Below, one piece after another: positions 1 to 6,481 of a stretch of 9,157 bases of DNA. The stretch lies in NCBI GenBank assembly GCA_003649565.1, contig QMSF01000021.1:1-9157 (forward strand), in the 5' to 3' direction. The translations under genes were made by a program, and so were the position numbers. The notes under the pieces are model-generated. The model made no database searches, had not been told where the DNA came from, and worked only from the letters and a program-made list of their open reading frames with translations. The first letter of the stretch is position 1, and every line of letters begins with the position of its first letter. The stretch is from Thermoprotei archaeon (GTDB taxonomy: Archaea; Thermoproteota; Methanomethylicia; Nezhaarchaeales; WYZ-LMO8).

Positions 1-2
1 CC

Positions 3-620
3 ATGATACTATACGGTTATAGAGACGTTAGAGAGCTTGTATACCCCCAATTTTACGGTAAATGGTCTTTGAGCGACTATGAAATAGCAAGACAGATATC
101 TCTTCAACATAAACCTTTAACTCAAGCTGGCTGGGAACTTGCTCAATCAATAGTCAAAGGCATAGAAAAATACGCTGACGTTTCAAGTCCATGTGAATTC
201 AAAGTTTATGAAGGAATTCTGCTAAATAAGCATGTTGAAGTCTACGTCTATGAGAAGGATCCCGGTGTTAAGCTTGCAGGTCCAGCGGCTTTCAATGAGA
301 TAGTTGTATACAATGGTAACATCTTGGGAATACCCCCGACTCAATCAATAAGTGACCCATTAGTTGAAGAAGCTAAGTCCAAAGGCTATAGGACTGGGAT
401 AAGGTATGTAGATGCCTTCGCAGCATTAGCTGCATCGAGAGTAGAAGCTGCATGCCTAGCTGGCGCAGAGGAGATAGACATCAGAGTTAGAATAGTAAAG
501 TTGCCAAGCGACATCAACATTGAGATAAGTGATGTAGCTAGAAGATTCATAACTGAAAACAAGAAGATCATAGACGTGAGAGGTCCGGTGTTTCTGGCAG
601 TTAAGGCAAGGTTGTCTTAG
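3..620 (+). CDS. Unrecognised conserved-looking soluble protein, possibly 5'-partial
   Basis: I do not recognise the family. The reading frame gives 205 residues with no signal peptide and no clear membrane span, so it is probably cytosolic. The N-terminal third is rich in aromatic and charged residues (around residues 1-60). The middle holds an Asn-Glu-Ile-Val-Val strand and a Gly-Ile-Pro-Pro turn (about 98-113). A helical alanine-rich stretch (about 138-155, with cysteine 150) is followed by alternating strands at the C-terminus. No Walker, zinc or redox motif is visible. The ATG lies two bases from the window edge, so the true start may be upstream. It is followed after 14 bases by the endonuclease V gene on the same strand, suggesting shared transcription. 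Coding status is supported by length, composition and the gene order; function is unknown. Confidence 0.75.
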   Translation: MILYGYRDVRELVYPQFYGKWSLSDYEIARQISLQHKPLTQAGWELAQSIVKGIEKYADVSSPCEFKVYEGILLNKHVEVYVYEKDPGVKLAGPAAFNEIVVYNGNILGIPPTQSISDPLVEEAKSKGYRTGIRYVDAFAALAASRVEAACLAGAEEIDIRVRIVKLPSDINIEISDVARRFITENKKIIDVRGPVFLAVKARLS

Positions 621-634
621 GATAGTGACTTTAA

Positions 635-1330
635 ATGCGACGTAAATTGCCAAGCAACTTTTCATTAGAGAAAGCTGAGCAAGCTCAGAGAATTCTAGCG
701 CTTAAGGTTAAGACTTATGATGAATTTGAAAAGCCCATAAGGCTTGTTGGAGGCGCTGATGTGGCTTGGAAAGGGGATATAGCCATAGGATGCATAACTA
801 TTCATGAGTATCCATCATTGACATTCCTAGAAAAGTCAATAGCAAAAGTTGAATCAACTTTTCCCTATATACCCACCTTTTTGTCCTTCAGGGAGATCAA
901 GCCGTTAATGGCAGCCTTAACCAAAATAACCACTAAACCAACAATTCTCTTCGTTAATGGGCAAGGCTTAGCTCATCCGAGAAGGCTAGGCTTAGCATCT
1001 CACCTAGGTGTTGTAGCTGATATCCCAACTATAGGCGTTGCTCAAAAAGTGCTCTATGGCAAACCCAAAGCGGCCTTAACCGGAATAGGTTACGTCGAGC
1101 TTATTGATGAGATTAACGAAAATGAGGTTATAGGTTACCTCTATAAGAGCGATAAGCGTTTTAACCCCATATGCATAAGCATAGGCCATAGAGTAAGCTT
1201 AGAAACCGCTTTAAAGCTAACAATCTCCTGCATTAAAAGAGGAATTAAACTTCCTCTACCGCTGTACTCAGCTCATGTAGAAGCAACCAAGGAGGCGAGA
1301 AAGCTAAATGTCTCTCAATCTAGACAGTAA
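635..1330 (+). CDS. nfi: Endonuclease V homologue with altered active site
   Basis: Endonuclease V cuts nucleic acid one phosphodiester 3' of deaminated bases, chiefly inosine, using Mg2+. The whole family framework is present at usual length (231 aa): GADVAW with metal-ligand Asp42, FPYIP with the wedge Tyr78, SFRE with Glu87, GQGLAHPRRLGLASHLG at 109-125, IPTIGVA at 130-136, GH at 184-185, and YSAH with His214. Compared from memory with the Thermotoga maritima enzyme (D43, E89, D110, K139, H214), the third catalytic aspartate is Asn108 (codon AAT, 956-958) and the conserved lysine is Gln137 (CAA, 1043-1045), with a lysine next to it. The fold and substrate-binding parts look intact, so this may be a slow, altered or binding-only member. 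The gene follows the unknown protein closely and its last 23 bases overlap ribK. Family assignment is firm; activity is uncertain. Confidence 0.93.
   Translation: MRRKLPSNFSLEKAEQAQRILALKVKTYDEFEKPIRLVGGADVAWKGDIAIGCITIHEYPSLTFLEKSIAKVESTFPYIPTFLSFREIKPLMAALTKITTKPTILFVNGQGLAHPRRLGLASHLGVVADIPTIGVAQKVLYGKPKAALTGIGYVELIDEINENEVIGYLYKSDKRFNPICISIGHRVSLETALKLTISCIKRGIKLPLPLYSAHVEATKEARKLNVSQSRQ
1291..1295 (+). promoter_or_regulatory. Ribosome binding site for ribK
   Basis: GGAGG lies 12 bases before the ATG at 1308 and inside the nfi coding sequence. It complements the archaeal 16S rRNA tail (CACCUCC) and supports the overlapping start chosen for ribK. Confidence 0.65.
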
Positions 1331-2018
1331 AAACATCGATTTAGCAAGCATAGATCCAGATTTATGGTTCACACTACTTCACTTAGCTAGGCGAGGCGGC
1401 TTAAGAAAAGGCGTTTTCATAAGCACCCCCGAATTAGCTAAAGACTTAGGAACTTCACAGCAAACAGCATCGCGAAGAATACTAGAACTTGAAGCTAAAG
1501 GTTACATTAAAAGAAGCGTTACAAGAAAAGGGCAAATAGTAGTCATAACTGAGAAGGGCGCAGACTTACTTAGAGCAGTTTACGTGGCGCTTCATGATTC
1601 AATTAGTGAAGCGCTAAAGAGCATCGTGATAACTGGCGAAGTTTTCACGGGCTTGGGTGAAGGAGCGTACTACGTAAGCCTTAATGGATATCGATTGCAA
1701 ATAAAGGAAAAACTGGGTTTTGATCCTTATCCAGGCACATTAAACCTCAAGCTAACAGAGCCATCAGACCTCTACTTTAGAGAATTGCTAAACCATAGAG
1801 CTGGAATACTAATTAAAGGGTTCAGCAATGGCAAGAGGACCTATGGATCAGCCAAGGCGTTTAAAGCAAAAGTTAAGGACATAGATGCAGCTGTGCTGCT
1901 AATAGAGAGAACGCATTATGGGATAGACATACTAGAGGTAATAGCGCCAGTTAATCTACGCCAAGCATTAGGGCTGAGAGATGGAGATAGAGTTTCAGTT
2001 GAAGTACAATTAACTTAA
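1308..2018 (+). CDS. ribK: CTP-dependent riboflavin kinase with N-terminal winged helix
   Basis: This archaeal kinase makes FMN from riboflavin using CTP rather than ATP. Residues about 15-90 form a MarR-like winged helix-turn-helix: STPELAKDLGTSQQTASRRI is the helix-turn-helix, followed by a wing with KGQIVVIT. Residues about 106-236 are the RibK (DUF120) domain, with its signature at 110-121 (GEVFTGLGEGAY), the YPGTLN loop at 141-146, ERTHYG at 200-205, and a closing LRDGDRVSVEV at 223-233. The 236-residue length matches two-domain archaeal members; the Methanocaldococcus enzyme lacks the extra domain. The start overlaps the nfi end and has a good ribosome site. The winged helix may let the protein bind DNA and sense flavin, as proposed for this fusion, but that is inference. 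A Cradle-loop barrel fold is known for the family. Confidence 0.95.
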   Translation: MSLNLDSKNIDLASIDPDLWFTLLHLARRGGLRKGVFISTPELAKDLGTSQQTASRRILELEAKGYIKRSVTRKGQIVVITEKGADLLRAVYVALHDSISEALKSIVITGEVFTGLGEGAYYVSLNGYRLQIKEKLGFDPYPGTLNLKLTEPSDLYFRELLNHRAGILIKGFSNGKRTYGSAKAFKAKVKDIDAAVLLIERTHYGIDILEVIAPVNLRQALGLRDGDRVSVEVQLT

Positions 2019-2037
2019 CCTTAACATTTCATTGATT

Positions 2038-2047
2038 AAGCTTAATA
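2038..2047 (+). promoter_or_regulatory. BRE/TATA-type promoter of the SRP RNA gene
   Basis: AAGCTTAATA is centred about 27 bases before the first base of SRP helix 1 (2071), the normal spacing of an archaeal TATA box from its transcription start. The purines in front of it could serve as the BRE. A second AT run (CTTTATAC, 2062-2069) lies too close to the RNA end to serve as its TATA box. Confidence 0.6.
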
Positions 2048-2070
2048 GAACGGCTACATAGCTTTATACT

Positions 2071-2395
2071 GGGCACGGCGGGTAGGCCCGGGGGGCTCGG
2101 CCTCCCCTGTAACCGCAAACGGCCGATATGGCGGGGGCAGTAACCCCGGCAAGCGGCTTGGGGTGCTTGGGGTCCCTCCAGCTCCGAGCTATGATGCTCC
2201 GCCCCATGGAGGCGCCGTAGGGGATAGCTCCCCCGTAGGGGGGATGCGAATCCCTTCACCGGCCGAACCAGGTTAGGCCCGGGAGGGAGCGGCCTTAAGG
2301 CCGGGCGGCGTCGTTCATGGGTTAACGGGGCTGAGCAAGGAGCTGGATGAGGAGCCCAAGCAGCCCAAGCTCATTGCCGGGGGGCCGCCGTGCCC
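2071..2395 (+). ncRNA. ffs: Archaeal signal recognition particle (7S) RNA
   Basis: This is the RNA scaffold of the signal recognition particle, which binds SRP54 and SRP19 and targets membrane and secreted proteins. The SRP54-binding helix 8 is plain at about 2259-2304: CCAGGTTAGGCCC, a GGGA (GNRA) tetraloop, then GGGAGC-GGCC, with the outer CCGGCC and GGCCGG strands able to pair. The ends form a perfect 11-base-pair helix 1, GGGCACGGCGG (2071-2081) with CCGCCGTGCCC (2385-2395), which fixes the boundaries to within a few bases. A further hairpin GGGAT-GCGA-ATCCC (2241-2254) may be part of helix 6, the SRP19 site. Length of about 325 bases fits archaeal SRP RNA. GC is about 70% by hand count, far above the surrounding genes. 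No convincing protein is encoded on either strand. Confidence 0.95.
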
Positions 2396-2414
2396 ACTAA
2401 ACTTAAGCGATTAG

Positions 2415-2432
2415 CTTTAAAGGCTGTATAAG
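2415..2432 (+). promoter_or_regulatory. Probable promoter of the S2P-ncsA-radical SAM operon
   Basis: Two TATA-like runs follow the SRP RNA: CTTTAAAG (2415-2422) and TGTATAAG (2425-2432). With a 26-base spacing they would start transcription at about 2445 and 2454, giving either a leaderless TTG start at 2445 or a very short leader before the TTG at 2460. A T run (2437-2440) may also end the SRP transcript. Confidence 0.45.
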
Positions 2433-2444
2433 CTCGTTTTAAGC

Positions 2445-3596
2445 TTGGAGTGTGATCTATTGGAACAAGTAATCATAGGCCTCATAGCCTTCCTAGCAAT
2501 ATGGGGCATAATAGCATTGCTATATAGACAATTAGGTCTAAGTAGATACGGCTTTTCTCTAAAACCCTTCATACTAATTGTCAGATCAAAGAGGATTGCC
2601 AAAAAACTCGAGACAGTGGGTATATCCATATCAAAGCCATGGAAGCTCTTCATGAATCTCGGAGTAGTCCTCTCTGGAGGGCTCATGGCTTTCGCCTTCT
2701 ACATACTCATATCAAATCTAATCGTTAGATTAACCACTACAACTCAAGCAGGACTCTACGTGATCATACCAGGACTCACCATTGGATGGCATGTAGTGCC
2801 ATACTTCGTTCTCGCCGCAGCTATAACGATAATAATACACGAAGCATTTCACGCAATATCCTTTGGAAGCGAAAGAGTACCAATCAAGAGCTTTGGCGTT
2901 TTCTTTGCAGTAATACTACCTGGCGGTCTAGTAGAAGCGGATAATGAAGCCTTCAACTCCAGCAAGCCACTATCAAAAATGAGAATCTACGCTTCAGGCT
3001 CATTTTCAAACTTCATAGTCTTCCTCTTGGCTGTAGGCCTCATAGCCTTAACGGTGTCATCAACACCTAATGGCGTATTAGTATTTGACACTCTTGAAGG
3101 TTATCCAGCTCATGGAGTATTAAAGAGCTGGGACGTCATAATATCAATTAATGGCCACAGAGTGTACAATGTAAACGACTTAGACAAAGTGTTGAGCAGG
3201 ATACCTCCTGGAACGAGGATAAATATTGAAGTTTTAAGAGGTGATGACTACATAACGGTATCGCTGATAACAGCATCAAATCCATCAAACAAATCAAAAT
3301 CATTCATGGGAGTCGATATATCGAACTATTATCCATCGACAATACCTTGGCTTAAGGGACAAGCATATTGGCACTGGGTTTCAAGCCTATATTGGCTTAG
3401 ACTCGTATCATTCAGCGTGGCAATAATAAACATGTTGCCAATACCCCTTTTAGATGGCTCAGGCTTCATAAAATCACTTCTTGAGGGATTACTAAAGAAT
3501 AGAAAACGCGCAAACGACTTAATAGTAAACTTGCTAGGCTCCATATCGCTCTTTCTGTTACTAGCTAATATAATGGTTCCAGTAATGAGGCCCTAA
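2445..3596 (+). CDS. Site-2-protease-type membrane metalloprotease (M50) with PDZ domain
   Basis: Membrane zinc protease that cuts substrates within the bilayer. The HExxH zinc motif is HEAFH at residues 132-136 in a membrane helix, and the third ligand is Asp337 in NMLPIPLLDG (329-338), the N-x-x-P-x-x-x-x-D-G signature of the family. A conserved GSFSN (185-189) starts the next span. Predicted spans lie at about 8-27, 72-95, 115-140, 186-206, 312-335 and 357-378. Residues about 208-280 form a PDZ-like domain (hydrophobic strand VLVFDTL, GYPAHG, WDVIISINGHRV), which usually controls access to the active site. No good ribosome site precedes the TTG at 2445; an in-frame TTG at 2460 has GTGAT just before it, so the protein may be five residues shorter. 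It is followed after 13 bases by the tRNA thiolase. Substrate is unknown. Confidence 0.93.
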   Translation: MECDLLEQVIIGLIAFLAIWGIIALLYRQLGLSRYGFSLKPFILIVRSKRIAKKLETVGISISKPWKLFMNLGVVLSGGLMAFAFYILISNLIVRLTTTTQAGLYVIIPGLTIGWHVVPYFVLAAAITIIIHEAFHAISFGSERVPIKSFGVFFAVILPGGLVEADNEAFNSSKPLSKMRIYASGSFSNFIVFLLAVGLIALTVSSTPNGVLVFDTLEGYPAHGVLKSWDVIISINGHRVYNVNDLDKVLSRIPPGTRINIEVLRGDDYITVSLITASNPSNKSKSFMGVDISNYYPSTIPWLKGQAYWHWVSSLYWLRLVSFSVAIINMLPIPLLDGSGFIKSLLEGLLKNRKRANDLIVNLLGSISLFLLLANIMVPVMRP

Positions 3597-3603
3597 GGGT
3601 GAT
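3597..3603 (+). promoter_or_regulatory. Ribosome binding site of the tRNA thiolase gene
   Basis: GGGTGAT matches the complement of the archaeal 16S rRNA 3' end (AUCACC) and ends six bases before the ATG at 3610. It follows directly on the protease stop codon, indicating one transcript. Confidence 0.7.
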
Positions 3604-3609
3604 AAAGCC

Positions 3610-4536
3610 ATGCAATGCGTAAAGTGCGGTGCAAAAGCCGTCTATTACTCTATGCATTCAGGTCATTACTTCTGCGCTAAATGCTTCATAAAGAGCATTG
3701 AAAACAGAGTGCGAACAACGATAAATCGATATAAGCTCTTTGACCCTAAAGACCGCATAGTAATAGCCATATCTGGAGGCAAGGACAGCCAAGTGCTAGC
3801 AGCAATACTAGCAAAAATAGAGAAGAAGTTCCCTGAAGTAACGCTCATGGCCTTAACAGTTGATGAAGGCGTACCAGGCTATAGAGACTTCGGATTAAGG
3901 AGATGTAAGGGGCTATGCGATGAGCTTGGCATACCGCTAACCACAACCTCATTTAAAGAGCTCTTTGGCTACTCCCTGCCAGAAATAGTTTCATTAGCGG
4001 AGAAAAAGGGATTAGAGCTTAAAGCATGCACATTTTGTGGCATATTGAGAAGAAGAGCCATAAACATAAAGGCTAAGGAGCTCGGCGCAACAAAAGTAGC
4101 AACAGGGCACAACTTAGACGATGAGGCCCAGACGGCGTTGATGAACTTGCTGAGAGGCGATGCACTAAGATTATTGCGCTTAGGACCAAGACCGATAGAG
4201 GAATTTCCAGGCTTTGTCCCGAGAGTAAAACCCCTTCGATACATACCTGAAAAAGAAATAACACTATACGCATACTTCAAGGGTTATCCTCTCTATGAGG
4301 TTGAATGTCCATATGTTAGAGCGTCAATGAGAGATGAGCTCCGCTTTATACTGAACGAGATCGAAGCAAGACATCCTGGAACAAAATACGCCATAGTAAG
4401 AGCTGCAGACAAGCTAGCAACAATAGGCGCAAACCTAAAGATTCGAGTAAAGTCATGTAAGTATTGCGGTGAGCCAACATCAAGAGAAATCTGTAGAGCA
4501 TGTGAACTACTAGAGTCAATAGGGGTTACATCTTGA
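3610..4536 (+). CDS. ncsA: NcsA/TtuA-family tRNA 2-thiouridine synthetase
   Basis: Adenylates a tRNA uridine and replaces O2 with sulfur; archaeal relatives act at U34 (NcsA/Ctu1 type) or U54 (TtuA type), and the sequence alone does not say which. Visible parts in order: N-terminal zinc finger Cys3, Cys6, Cys22, Cys25; PP-loop SGGKDS at 55-60; the [4Fe-4S] triad Cys140 and Cys143 (CTFC) plus Cys233 (ECP), matching C130, C133 and C222 of Thermus TtuA; the ATGHNLDDEAQ motif at 164-174; and a C-terminal zinc finger Cys283, Cys286, Cys295, Cys298. All metal ligands are present and 308 residues is the usual length, so it should be active. Sulfur would come from a ubiquitin-like carrier encoded elsewhere. 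It sits between a protease and a radical SAM gene, and its TGA overlaps the next start. Confidence 0.93.
   Translation: MQCVKCGAKAVYYSMHSGHYFCAKCFIKSIENRVRTTINRYKLFDPKDRIVIAISGGKDSQVLAAILAKIEKKFPEVTLMALTVDEGVPGYRDFGLRRCKGLCDELGIPLTTTSFKELFGYSLPEIVSLAEKKGLELKACTFCGILRRRAINIKAKELGATKVATGHNLDDEAQTALMNLLRGDALRLLRLGPRPIEEFPGFVPRVKPLRYIPEKEITLYAYFKGYPLYEVECPYVRASMRDELRFILNEIEARHPGTKYAIVRAADKLATIGANLKIRVKSCKYCGEPTSREICRACELLESIGVTS
4521..4525 (+). promoter_or_regulatory. Ribosome binding site supporting the TTG start at 4533
   Basis: AGGGG ends seven bases before the TTG at 4533. It lies within the thiolase gene and favours this start over the downstream ATG at 4551, which has no such sequence. Confidence 0.45.
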
Positions 4537-5603
4537 AGACCACGAAGTACATGTCCTATTATGTAGGTAAGCTACCTATAGGTTGCAGGCTATGCATGAA
4601 TGGCATGAAGTTGGTTTACTTCGTAACAGGTTTATGCTCAAGATCGTGCTTTTATTGCCCATTATCAAGAGAGAGAAAAGGCAAGGACGTAACATATGCA
4701 GATGAAGTTCCAGTAAAAAGCATAGAGGATGTGATTAACGAGGCAAAAGCAATAAAAGCAAAGGGAGTTGGCGTAACGGGGGGAGATCCCTTACTAAAAA
4801 CCAAGAGAGTTATCGAAACATTGAAAGCGCTAAAAGAAAACTTTCACGATAAGCTACACATCCATTTATACACTACGACTCAACCCCATGTTAACAATAC
4901 TACGTTAAGCATGCTGCTTGAAATCGGAATAGATGAATTACGCTTTCACCCAAAGCTCGAAACTGATGACCCTCTACTACCAGTCAAACTAGCGGTGGAC
5001 ATGGGCTTTAATGTCGGAATTGAAATTCCAGCATTACCAGGCTTTGAAGATAGAACACTTAGAATATTGGATAGAGCCAGAAGACTAGGAGCTACATTCA
5101 TCATAATAAACGAGCTAGAGATGACAGAGTCCAATGCCGCAATGCTTCAAATCAGAGGCTATAGGTTAAAGCCAGACTCAGCATCAGCCGTTGAAGGTAG
5201 CTGGGAAACGGCCATGACTATACTTAAAAGTATTGAGGAAATGGGTCTTAACGGCCATTTCTGCCCAGCATACATTAAAGACTCAGCCCAATTTAGAAAT
5301 AGACTAAGGAGGAAGGCTAAAAGCATAGCCATGCCACATGAAACCATAACTCGAGACCCCCTATTAGTCAAAGGGGTCATCGAGCCGCCTAAGGAAGTTA
5401 CTCTTGAAGAAACCGCTAACATGATCAGAGCCATGATTCCCGATGCCCATGTATACATAAACTATGAAAGAAGAAGGGTTGAGTGTAATTACAAGATACT
5501 GAAGTTAATGGCAAAGAAACTTAAGAGAAGAGGATTTAAGTTAAGCATAGTAGGCGAAATGCCAACAAGCTTTAGAGAGCAAGTTCTTCTAAAACCCCTC
5601 TAA
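4533..5603 (+). CDS. Radical SAM protein of the COG2108 (PFL-activase-related) type
   Basis: Radical SAM enzymes split S-adenosylmethionine at a [4Fe-4S] cluster to start radical chemistry. The cluster motif is Cys35, Cys39, Cys42 (CSRSCFYC), followed by the SAM-contacting TGGDP at 82-86, the HLYTTT strand at 111-116, and a TIM-barrel-like series of strands up to about residue 200. Two more cysteines, Cys18 and Cys21 (CRLC), lie just before the motif, and Cys244 (HFCPAY) follows the barrel; they could bind a second cluster or zinc. The C-terminal 90 residues form a small separate domain. The resemblance is to archaeal COG2108 proteins of unknown reaction, recognised from memory of the family. 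The TTG start shares bases with the stop of the thiolase (TTGA), implying coupled translation and perhaps a shared role in RNA modification, which is inference. Confidence 0.9.
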   Translation: MKTTKYMSYYVGKLPIGCRLCMNGMKLVYFVTGLCSRSCFYCPLSRERKGKDVTYADEVPVKSIEDVINEAKAIKAKGVGVTGGDPLLKTKRVIETLKALKENFHDKLHIHLYTTTQPHVNNTTLSMLLEIGIDELRFHPKLETDDPLLPVKLAVDMGFNVGIEIPALPGFEDRTLRILDRARRLGATFIIINELEMTESNAAMLQIRGYRLKPDSASAVEGSWETAMTILKSIEEMGLNGHFCPAYIKDSAQFRNRLRRKAKSIAMPHETITRDPLLVKGVIEPPKEVTLEETANMIRAMIPDAHVYINYERRRVECNYKILKLMAKKLKRRGFKLSIVGEMPTSFREQVLLKPL

Positions 5604-5604
5604 A

Positions 5605-6414
5605 TCACAAGCCTATCTCTCTTTCAGCCCTCTCCTTAGCCCTTATTATCCTCTCCGTGACTTTAGGAGGTAGTGCTACATCCTCTTTACGCATCGAAGT
5701 AGGACCTATGACCACGAGCCCCCTACCATCAACAATATCTATTTCGTACATCCTCTTGTCATGAGGGGTCCACCTCATCTTCTCTATCATTATAAAGCGC
5801 CTCAAAACACCTCCAGCAACACTTCTTCTAAATCTGATAATTCCATCAGCGACATGCTCAATGCCAAAGCCAAATGCCTCAGAAGTCGTAATGGCGTACT
5901 GGCTAGTCATCAATATTGTTAAGTCCCATTGGGTCAAGACTCTCTTAATAAAATAGCTATGTCTTCTAGCCATAGCGGGGGCATCAAGCCAAAAAGCCGA
6001 TAATGAATCTATCACAAGCCTCGTTGGCCCATAACCAAGGTACTTCTTTGCCTCAATAACTTTCTGGACAAGCTCTTCAGGGTTGAGAGAGGTCAAAGTC
6101 CAAGGAGCCTTTTCTCCACGCATAAGCGCATCAATAATCACAAGCCTCTTCTCCTCTTCTCCCTCCTTGAAGTTAAAGCCGAATTGAGATGCTTGAACAA
6201 TAATTGAGCTCCTGCTCTCCTCAGTTGTTATGAAAATACCCTTCTCTCCTCTTCTTAGGCCCTCAGCTATGAAATGTATGCAAAAAACTGTTTTTCCGGT
6301 ACCAGGCTCGCCAGTAACGGCTACAGCAAAACCCCTAGGTATGCCTCCAGCTAGCATTTCATCTATCTTAGGTATTCCTGTTGAAACGCGCTCAACCCGT
6401 ATAGGAGTAGACAT
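5605..6414 (-). CDS. Single-domain KaiC-like RecA-superfamily ATPase
   Basis: Belongs to the archaeal KaiC-like ATPases, relatives of the cyanobacterial clock protein and of RadA, mostly of unknown role in signalling or regulation. Seen: the N-terminal STGIPKIDEMLAGGIPRG (11-28); Walker A GEPGTGKT (35-42); TTEES (63-67) with Glu65-Glu66 at the place of the paired catalytic glutamates of KaiC; the QASQFGFN helix (74-81); Walker B LVIDS (133-137) with Asp136; and a late SQYAITTSEAFGFGIEHVAD (171-190). The last 35 residues form a charged helical tail. At 269 residues it has one ATPase domain, not the two of KaiC, and no membrane span. There is no ribosome site before the ATG, but a TATA-like box about 28 bases upstream suggests a leaderless message. 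Its stop is one base from that of the convergent radical SAM gene. Confidence 0.93.
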   Translation of the reverse strand: MSTPIRVERVSTGIPKIDEMLAGGIPRGFAVAVTGEPGTGKTVFCIHFIAEGLRRGEKGIFITTEESRSSIIVQASQFGFNFKEGEEEKRLVIIDALMRGEKAPWTLTSLNPEELVQKVIEAKKYLGYGPTRLVIDSLSAFWLDAPAMARRHSYFIKRVLTQWDLTILMTSQYAITTSEAFGFGIEHVADGIIRFRRSVAGGVLRRFIMIEKMRWTPHDKRMYEIDIVDGRGLVVIGPTSMRKEDVALPPKVTERIIRAKERAEREIGL

Positions 6415-6438
6415 ACACGATTAAACTAGCAGAACACC

Positions 6439-6446
6439 ATAATTAA
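6439..6446 (-). promoter_or_regulatory. TATA box of the KaiC-like gene (leaderless start)
   Basis: Read on the minus strand this is TTAATTAT, preceded by AAACG, with its centre about 28 bases from the ATG at 6414. That is the normal TATA-to-start distance and fits the absence of a ribosome binding site before this gene. Confidence 0.5.
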
Positions 6447-6462
6447 CGTTTAGCTTTGAGAC

Positions 6463-6474
6463 AAGTTTATTTAA
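6463..6474 (+). promoter_or_regulatory. Candidate TATA box of the htpX operon
   Basis: AAGTTTATTTAA is the strongest plus-strand TATA-like run before htpX. With a 26-base spacing transcription would begin near 6494, inside the reading frame as drawn from 6482 and before the in-frame ATG at 6506. Either that later ATG is the true start or another box is used. Confidence 0.4.
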
Positions 6475-6481
6475 CCCCCTT

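Noticed and set aside
2029..2259. Minus-strand 76-residue reading frame across the SRP RNA
   Set aside because: It lies antisense to a clearly structured RNA gene, its Pro/Arg/Ser-rich content comes from the GC-rich RNA, and it has no ribosome site.
2478..3046. Repeated CCTCATAGCCT string at about 2479 and 3036
   Set aside because: Both copies encode a Gly-Leu-Ile-Ala membrane-helix stretch of the protease; similar codon choice explains the match.
3969..4280. Minus-strand 103-residue frame opposite the tRNA thiolase
   Set aside because: It is a shadow of a gene whose catalytic and metal-binding residues are all intact.
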